A DNA stretch of 38,515 bases. Origin: Deltaproteobacteria bacterium (lineage in GTDB: Bacteria > Desulfobacterota > Syntrophobacteria > Syntrophobacterales > Syntrophobacteraceae). The translations under genes and the position numbers were made by a program. A model generated the notes under the pieces. That model saw only the letters and a program-made list of their open reading frames with translations. It was not told the DNA's origin and did not search any database. Numbering within the stretch: the stretch's first letter is position 1; each line of letters starts with the position of its first letter. Location: positions 1-38,515 of the forward strand of contig JAKAJS010000213.1 of assembly GCA_021813685.1 (NCBI GenBank). The letters run 5' to 3'. Positions 34,505 through 38,515 of this stretch are shown piece by piece.

Positions 34505-34523
34505 CGGGTATAAAATTTACCCG
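34505..34523. other. Small hairpin CGGGTA-TAAAATT-TACCCG
   Basis: Six-bp perfect arms with a seven-base A/T loop in the gap before the sensor kinase gene. It lies about 65 bp upstream of the 19-bp word shared with 553-571. A regulatory role is possible but unproven. Confidence 0.25.
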
Positions 34524-34569
34524 GTCACTCGGGGTTTGCACTTACACCACCGCTCTCGGGTATATAGCG

Positions 34570-34588
34570 ACCGTCATGGCGCCGCCAC
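34570..34588. repeat. 19-bp word shared with 553-571
   Basis: ACCGTCATGGCGCCGCCAC occurs exactly here and at 553-571, both followed within a few bases by GAAGGC. One copy lies just downstream of a GAF-protein gene, the other upstream of a sensor-kinase gene. The 267-bp gap 34398-34664 contains this and the nearby hairpin, but no gene was seen. Confidence 0.55.
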
Positions 34589-34664
34589 CTTGAAGGCAGT
34601 AGTTGCGGCGTGAGCCACTCCCGGCTACGGGGCGCCAGTCGCCCAGCCGCCAAAAAGGGGGTCT

Positions 34665-37600
34665 ATGGGTTTTACGGCAGATCAGCTTGCTCAATGGAAA
34701 ACCGCGACTTCTCCCCATATCTTTCTCAACCCCGAAGAAGCCGGGCGTGAAAAAATAAAGAAGGCCTACCGGCATCACGTCCTCATGGTCCCCGCCCTGC
34801 GCGCCTTCGGGTTTACATTGATAGCGCTCTTCGTTCTTTTCCACGACCTCTATCTTACCCCGACGCCCTCGGCCCGGGGATATTTTTTCCGCCTGCTCGC
34901 CCTCTACTGGATCTATATAGCGGTTTCCTGGTCTATCCTTTTTCTCTTTTTCAATAAGTGTTCAAAATTCCACCTCGGCCGCTTCTTTCTGCTCTTCGAC
35001 ATTCTCCCCATTCTCATGGCCATCTATTATTCCGGCGGAGAAAAGAGCTGGCTCTTTTTCCTCCTAATGATGCGGACCGCGGATCAGACCGCCACCACCA
35101 AGCGCAACACGACTCTTTTCGCCATTGCCACCACTGTCGGCTATGTCCTGCTGCTGATCTATCTTGCGGCTACCGAGGGACACGGCTTATCGCTTCTCAC
35201 AGGGCTTTCCAAGGCCGGATTCATACTCGGCATGAATCTCTACCTGGTCCTGGTGGCCAATGCGTCAGACAAACTGCGCAGCACCATGGTTTCGGCGATC
35301 CGGGTAGCCAGAGATCTCATCCGGCAGCTCAAAAGCTCCCGGGATGCCCTGCAGGAGAGTGAAACGCGCTATCGGCTCCTTACCGAAAGCGCCATGGATG
35401 TCATTTCCACACTCGATATGGATTTGCATGTTACCTATGTCAGCCCGTCGTTTACCCGGCTAACGGGCTTTACCCCCGAAGAGGCCACGACCAAAACGGC
35501 ACAGCAGGTGTGTACTCCCGAGTCATTTCCTGCCGCGGCGCAGGTGTTCAAACAGGAAGTGGCTCTGGAAAGCGCCGGGAGCGGCGACCGCGAACATTCC
35601 CGCCTGATAGAATTTGCATTGGTCCGAAAGGATGGGGGCAAGGTCGAGGTGGAAGGAAACTTCAGGTTCCTTCGCGATTCGGCCGGGAAGGCGATCGGCA
35701 TCCTCGCCATCGCCCGGGACATCACCCAGCGCAGACAGGCCGAAAAAGCGCTTCTGGAATCGGAAAACAAATTCAAAAACTTTGCCGAACAGTCGCTTGT
35801 AGGCCTTTTCATTTTGCAGGACGGAGTCTTCAAATATGTAAACGCCAGGTTTGCCGAAATGTTCGGCTATACGGTCGAGGAATGTCTGAGCGGAATTCCT
35901 TTCCAGAAATTTATCCATGAACCGGACGTACCCGCGGCCGAAAGGCAGGTCAGGGAACGAATATCCGGGAAAACACGCTACGTTCAGCACGGCTTTCGGG
36001 GGGTTAAAAAGGACGGAACGCTATTCGATGTCGAAGTCTACGGTTCGGCCATCATGTATCAAGGAAATATGGCAGCCACGGGAACGATCCTGGATGTCAC
36101 CGAACGAAAGCAGGCCGAGACCGCAATCCGGGAGAGCGAGGAGCGTTTTTCCAAATTCTTTCACGCCAGTCCCGCCGGTACCAGCATCGTCCGCCTGAGC
36201 GACGGCCTGTTTTTGGATGTGAACGATTCCTTCCTGAACATTTTGGGCTACACTCGCGAGGAAGTGATCGGACAAAATTCGCTGAAGCTGCAAATATGGG
36301 CCGACGCAGACGGCCGAGCCAAGATGATCAGAAAACTTGAGGAGAACGGCACGCTACGTGATTTCGAAGCCGGATTCCGGCGAAAATCCGGTGAGATACG
36401 GGATATCAGCTTCACCGCCGAGATTATCGAGTCGGCCGGGCAGCAATACATTCTCGGACTTATCTATGACATTACCGAGCGCAAGAGAAACGAGAGGGAA
36501 AGAAAGAGACTTCAGGAACAGCTCTTTCAGGCCCAGAAGATGGAGTCGATAGGACGACTCGCAGGGGGTGTGGCTCACGACTTCAACAACATGCTCGGCG
36601 TCATCATAGGGCGGGCGGAATTGGGCTTGAAAATGGTTTCCACCGATAAACTCCGGCGCAATATCGAGGAGATCCTCAATGCCGGCCTGCGCTCGGCGGA
36701 TCTCACGCGGCAATTGCTCGCCTTTGCACGCAAACAGACCGCCGTTCCCAAAATACTGGATCTAAACGACACGATCTCGGGCATGCTCAAGATGCTGCGA
36801 CGGCTCATCGGAGAGGATATCGACCTGTTGTTCGGCCCGGAACTGGATCTGTGGAAGGTCAAAATCGATCCCTCTCAGGTGGACCAGATCCTGGTAAATC
36901 TCGCCGTCAATGCCCGGGATGCGATTTCCGGCGTTGGCGCCATTACCATCAGGACCGAAAACGTTACCGTCGGACAATCCGTTCTTTCCGAAAAGCCCGA
37001 ATTCATCCCCGGAGAGTATGTCCTGTTGACCGTAAACGATACCGGCGAAGGCATGAGCAGGGAAATTTGCAAAAAAGTCTTCGAGCCCTTTTTCACGACC
37101 AAGGAAGTGGGGAAGGGAACCGGCCTGGGACTTTCGACAGTCTACGGCATAGTAAAACAAAACGGCGGCTTTATTTATGTCGACAGCTTACCGGGGAAAG
37201 GAACCACGGTTACGATCCACCTCCCGCGACTGCGCGATGAAATCGCTCCCGTCTGCTCCGAGGACATTTCGCCTTTGCTCCGGTCAGGTTCGGAGACTGT
37301 CCTGCTGGTGGAAGACGATCCCGGGATTCTCGATCTCAGCAAAATGATTCTCGAAGAACAGGGCTACAAGGTGATTGCCACGGAGGCGCCGCTCCATGCC
37401 CTGGAACTCTTTGAAAAGCACAAGACCCGAATTCGACTGCTGATCACAGACGTGATCATGCCCAAGATGCACGGCAGAGATCTGGCAAAGCGGCTGCTCG
37501 CCTCCCACCCGCAGCTCAAGTGCCTGTATATGTCCGGTTATACGGCAGATGTGATCGCCCATCAGGGATTTCTTGACACCGGAGTGAACTTCATCCAGAA

Positions 37601-37682
37601 ACCCTTCACGAATGAAGCTTTTGCGCAGAAAGTAAGACAGGTGCTCGACGACGCGAATGAGTGTTACGCAGATAGACTCTAA
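34665..37682 (+). CDS. Membrane hybrid sensor histidine kinase with three PAS domains and a receiver
   Basis: A 1005-residue hybrid kinase. Membrane segments occupy about 45-200 (five or six helices). Three PAS domains follow at about 235-355, 360-480 and 485-605, each starting with E(S/N)(E)xRF/KF-type PAS entry and ending in the ITQRRQAEKAL, VTERKQAETAI or ITERKRNERER linker. The HisKA phospho-acceptor lies in RLAGGVAHDFNNMLGVIIGR. The ATPase domain has VNLAVNARDAI (N box), NDTGEGM (G1) and GKGTGLGLSTVYGIVKQNGG. A C-terminal receiver has VLLVEDDPG, the phospho-Asp in LLITDVIMPKM, and FIQKPF. The signal is unknown. ATG 34665 follows a G-rich stretch. Confidence 0.93.
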   Translation: MGFTADQLAQWKTATSPHIFLNPEEAGREKIKKAYRHHVLMVPALRAFGFTLIALFVLFHDLYLTPTPSARGYFFRLLALYWIYIAVSWSILFLFFNKCSKFHLGRFFLLFDILPILMAIYYSGGEKSWLFFLLMMRTADQTATTKRNTTLFAIATTVGYVLLLIYLAATEGHGLSLLTGLSKAGFILGMNLYLVLVANASDKLRSTMVSAIRVARDLIRQLKSSRDALQESETRYRLLTESAMDVISTLDMDLHVTYVSPSFTRLTGFTPEEATTKTAQQVCTPESFPAAAQVFKQEVALESAGSGDREHSRLIEFALVRKDGGKVEVEGNFRFLRDSAGKAIGILAIARDITQRRQAEKALLESENKFKNFAEQSLVGLFILQDGVFKYVNARFAEMFGYTVEECLSGIPFQKFIHEPDVPAAERQVRERISGKTRYVQHGFRGVKKDGTLFDVEVYGSAIMYQGNMAATGTILDVTERKQAETAIRESEERFSKFFHASPAGTSIVRLSDGLFLDVNDSFLNILGYTREEVIGQNSLKLQIWADADGRAKMIRKLEENGTLRDFEAGFRRKSGEIRDISFTAEIIESAGQQYILGLIYDITERKRNERERKRLQEQLFQAQKMESIGRLAGGVAHDFNNMLGVIIGRAELGLKMVSTDKLRRNIEEILNAGLRSADLTRQLLAFARKQTAVPKILDLNDTISGMLKMLRRLIGEDIDLLFGPELDLWKVKIDPSQVDQILVNLAVNARDAISGVGAITIRTENVTVGQSVLSEKPEFIPGEYVLLTVNDTGEGMSREICKKVFEPFFTTKEVGKGTGLGLSTVYGIVKQNGGFIYVDSLPGKGTTVTIHLPRLRDEIAPVCSEDISPLLRSGSETVLLVEDDPGILDLSKMILEEQGYKVIATEAPLHALELFEKHKTRIRLLITDVIMPKMHGRDLAKRLLASHPQLKCLYMSGYTADVIAHQGFLDTGVNFIQKPFTNEAFAQKVRQVLDDANECYADRL

Positions 37683-37765
37683 AGGCGGGCGGGCAAAAAC
37701 CGGTCAACCCGGAAAATGCGTTCTTAACCCTTCAGGCGGTGGAGCGTCGAGGCATCGTGCCCCCT

Positions 37766-38515
37766 TCACCCTACCTCCGAATCATTTCCCAGCGCTGCAT
37801 CGAGTGCTGCCTCCATGTCCTTTAACTGGTAAGGTTTGAACAGGATGGCCTGCGCCTTATGCCGGCGCTCTTCCTGAAATACATCGCTTTCCGTATGGCC
37901 GGTTGCAAGGATAATGGGAAGATCCGACCGGCGGGCGAGCAGCGCATCCAGGGTTTCCCATCCATTCATGCGGGGCATGGTGATATCCAGCACGACACAT
38001 CGGATGCGCCTCCCGTGCTCCTCGAATACTTCCAGCGCCTCGATGCCGTCTTTGGCCGTTACGACTTCGTACTCCAGAAGCTCCAACATGGATATGGCCA
38101 TGGAGCGCAGCTCCGCTTCATCTTCCACAAGCAAAATCAAACCGCTGCGCTCGGCGGATTCGGACGGGGCCGCACCGGGTTTGAGCACCCTCGGCGCCTC
38201 TTCCCGGCAAAGAGGCAGAAATACCCTGAAGAGGCTGCCCTGCCCGGGGGTACTTTCCACCGAAATCGCTCCATTGTAGGCGGTAACAATCCCCAGCACC
38301 ACGGCAAGCCCCAGGCCGCGACCGATGAACTTGGTGGAAAAGAACGGGTCGAAAATCTTCTCTATGGTCTCCCCGGGCATCCCGGCGCCCGTATCTGAAA
38401 CCGAAATACACGCATAGCCGGCATCCATTGGCTGCCAGGTTAACGGGTAGACGGGCGCCGAAACGATCCTCTCGCGCTCCATCATGTCAACGGCCAGAAA
38501 CACCTCTCCTTCCTC
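37766..38515 (-). CDS. Hybrid sensor kinase, C-terminal ATPase and receiver domains (5' truncated by window)
   Basis: The frame is open to the right edge (EEGE precedes the first visible VFLAV), so the start lies outside. The visible 249 residues hold the end of a HATPase_c domain ([28 protein letters not shown] and [10 protein letters not shown]) and a receiver ([13 protein letters not shown], phospho-Asp in [18 protein letters not shown], and [12 protein letters not shown]). It converges on the preceding kinase with an 83-bp gap. The two receivers are related but clearly different, so this is not a recent duplication. Confidence 0.93.
   Translation of the reverse strand, partial: EEGEVFLAVDMMERERIVSAPVYPLTWQPMDAGYACISVSDTGAGMPGETIEKIFDPFFSTKFIGRGLGLAVVLGIVTAYNGAISVESTPGQGSLFRVFLPLCREEAPRVLKPGAAPSESAERSGLILLVEDEAELRSMAISMLELLEYEVVTAKDGIEALEVFEEHGRRIRCVVLDITMPRMNGWETLDALLARRSDLPIILATGHTESDVFQEERRHKAQAILFKPYQLKDMEAALDAALGNDSEVG

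Noticed and set aside
34398-34664. Possible cyclic-dinucleotide riboswitch upstream of the sensor kinase gene
   Set aside because: The GC-rich leader was compared by eye with the GEMM consensus (GGCAAA and GACGCAAAGCC signatures); neither is present.

Overview
The window reads as chromosomal DNA of a Gram-negative anaerobe, most likely a deltaproteobacterium (Desulfobacterota, Syntrophobacter-like or a sulfate-reducer relative). The reasons are the roughly 55-60% GC, an Ehr/Hyf-type membrane complex, a RACo-like ferredoxin/ASKHA protein, PAS-rich hybrid kinases, a regulatory-looking PTS and many short palindromic intergenic repeats. No rRNA, tRNA, CRISPR array, phage or transposase gene was seen. 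The taxonomic call is inference.

Layout. 1-459 is the 3' end of a GAF-domain protein. 459-853 is non-coding and repeat-rich. 854-1777 is a secreted protein built on eleven exact 11-residue repeats; it converges on a secreted HExxH putative metalloprotease (1835-2788, minus) and a small DUF3147-like membrane protein (3010-3336, minus). 3598-8911 is an amino-acid locus: a D-cysteine desulfhydrase-family enzyme (plus) converging on a minus-strand run of saccharopine-dehydrogenase-like enzyme, substrate-binding protein, two permeases and an ATPase. 9078-9248 is a 56-aa DUF1328 protein. 9390-12018 holds a GH15 glucoamylase-like enzyme followed by decayed remnants of an APC-type permease and a YfdC-like FNT channel. 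12153-12650 is a four-copy 135-bp palindromic repeat array in an A-B-A-B pattern.

12758-15580 holds a RACo-like protein and an alpha/beta hydrolase. 15729-18548 holds HPr, PTS enzyme I and SmpB. 18643-23856 is minus-strand: an alcohol dehydrogenase with an aldo/keto reductase, then a metallophosphoesterase translationally coupled to a PilB/GspE ATPase. 24040-25797 holds a polyprenyl-phosphate glycosyltransferase and a hemerythrin-like protein.

The most interesting part is 25910-34397. An HTH-EIIA fusion protein lies 25 bp upstream of a six-gene complex laid out like hydrogenase-4 (HyfB, HyfC, HyfE, HyfF, HyfG, HyfI-like), followed by a TraR/DksA-type zinc-finger gene. The large subunit has lost all four cysteines that bind the NiFe centre, while the small subunit keeps all four cysteines of the proximal cluster plus two ferredoxin clusters. 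This matches the energy-converting-hydrogenase-related (Ehr) class rather than a true hydrogenase. HPr, enzyme I and the EIIA domain all keep their phospho-acceptor histidines and no sugar permease is in the window, so a PTS link to the Ehr operon is a testable idea. The window closes with two convergent sensor kinase genes, the second cut by the window end.
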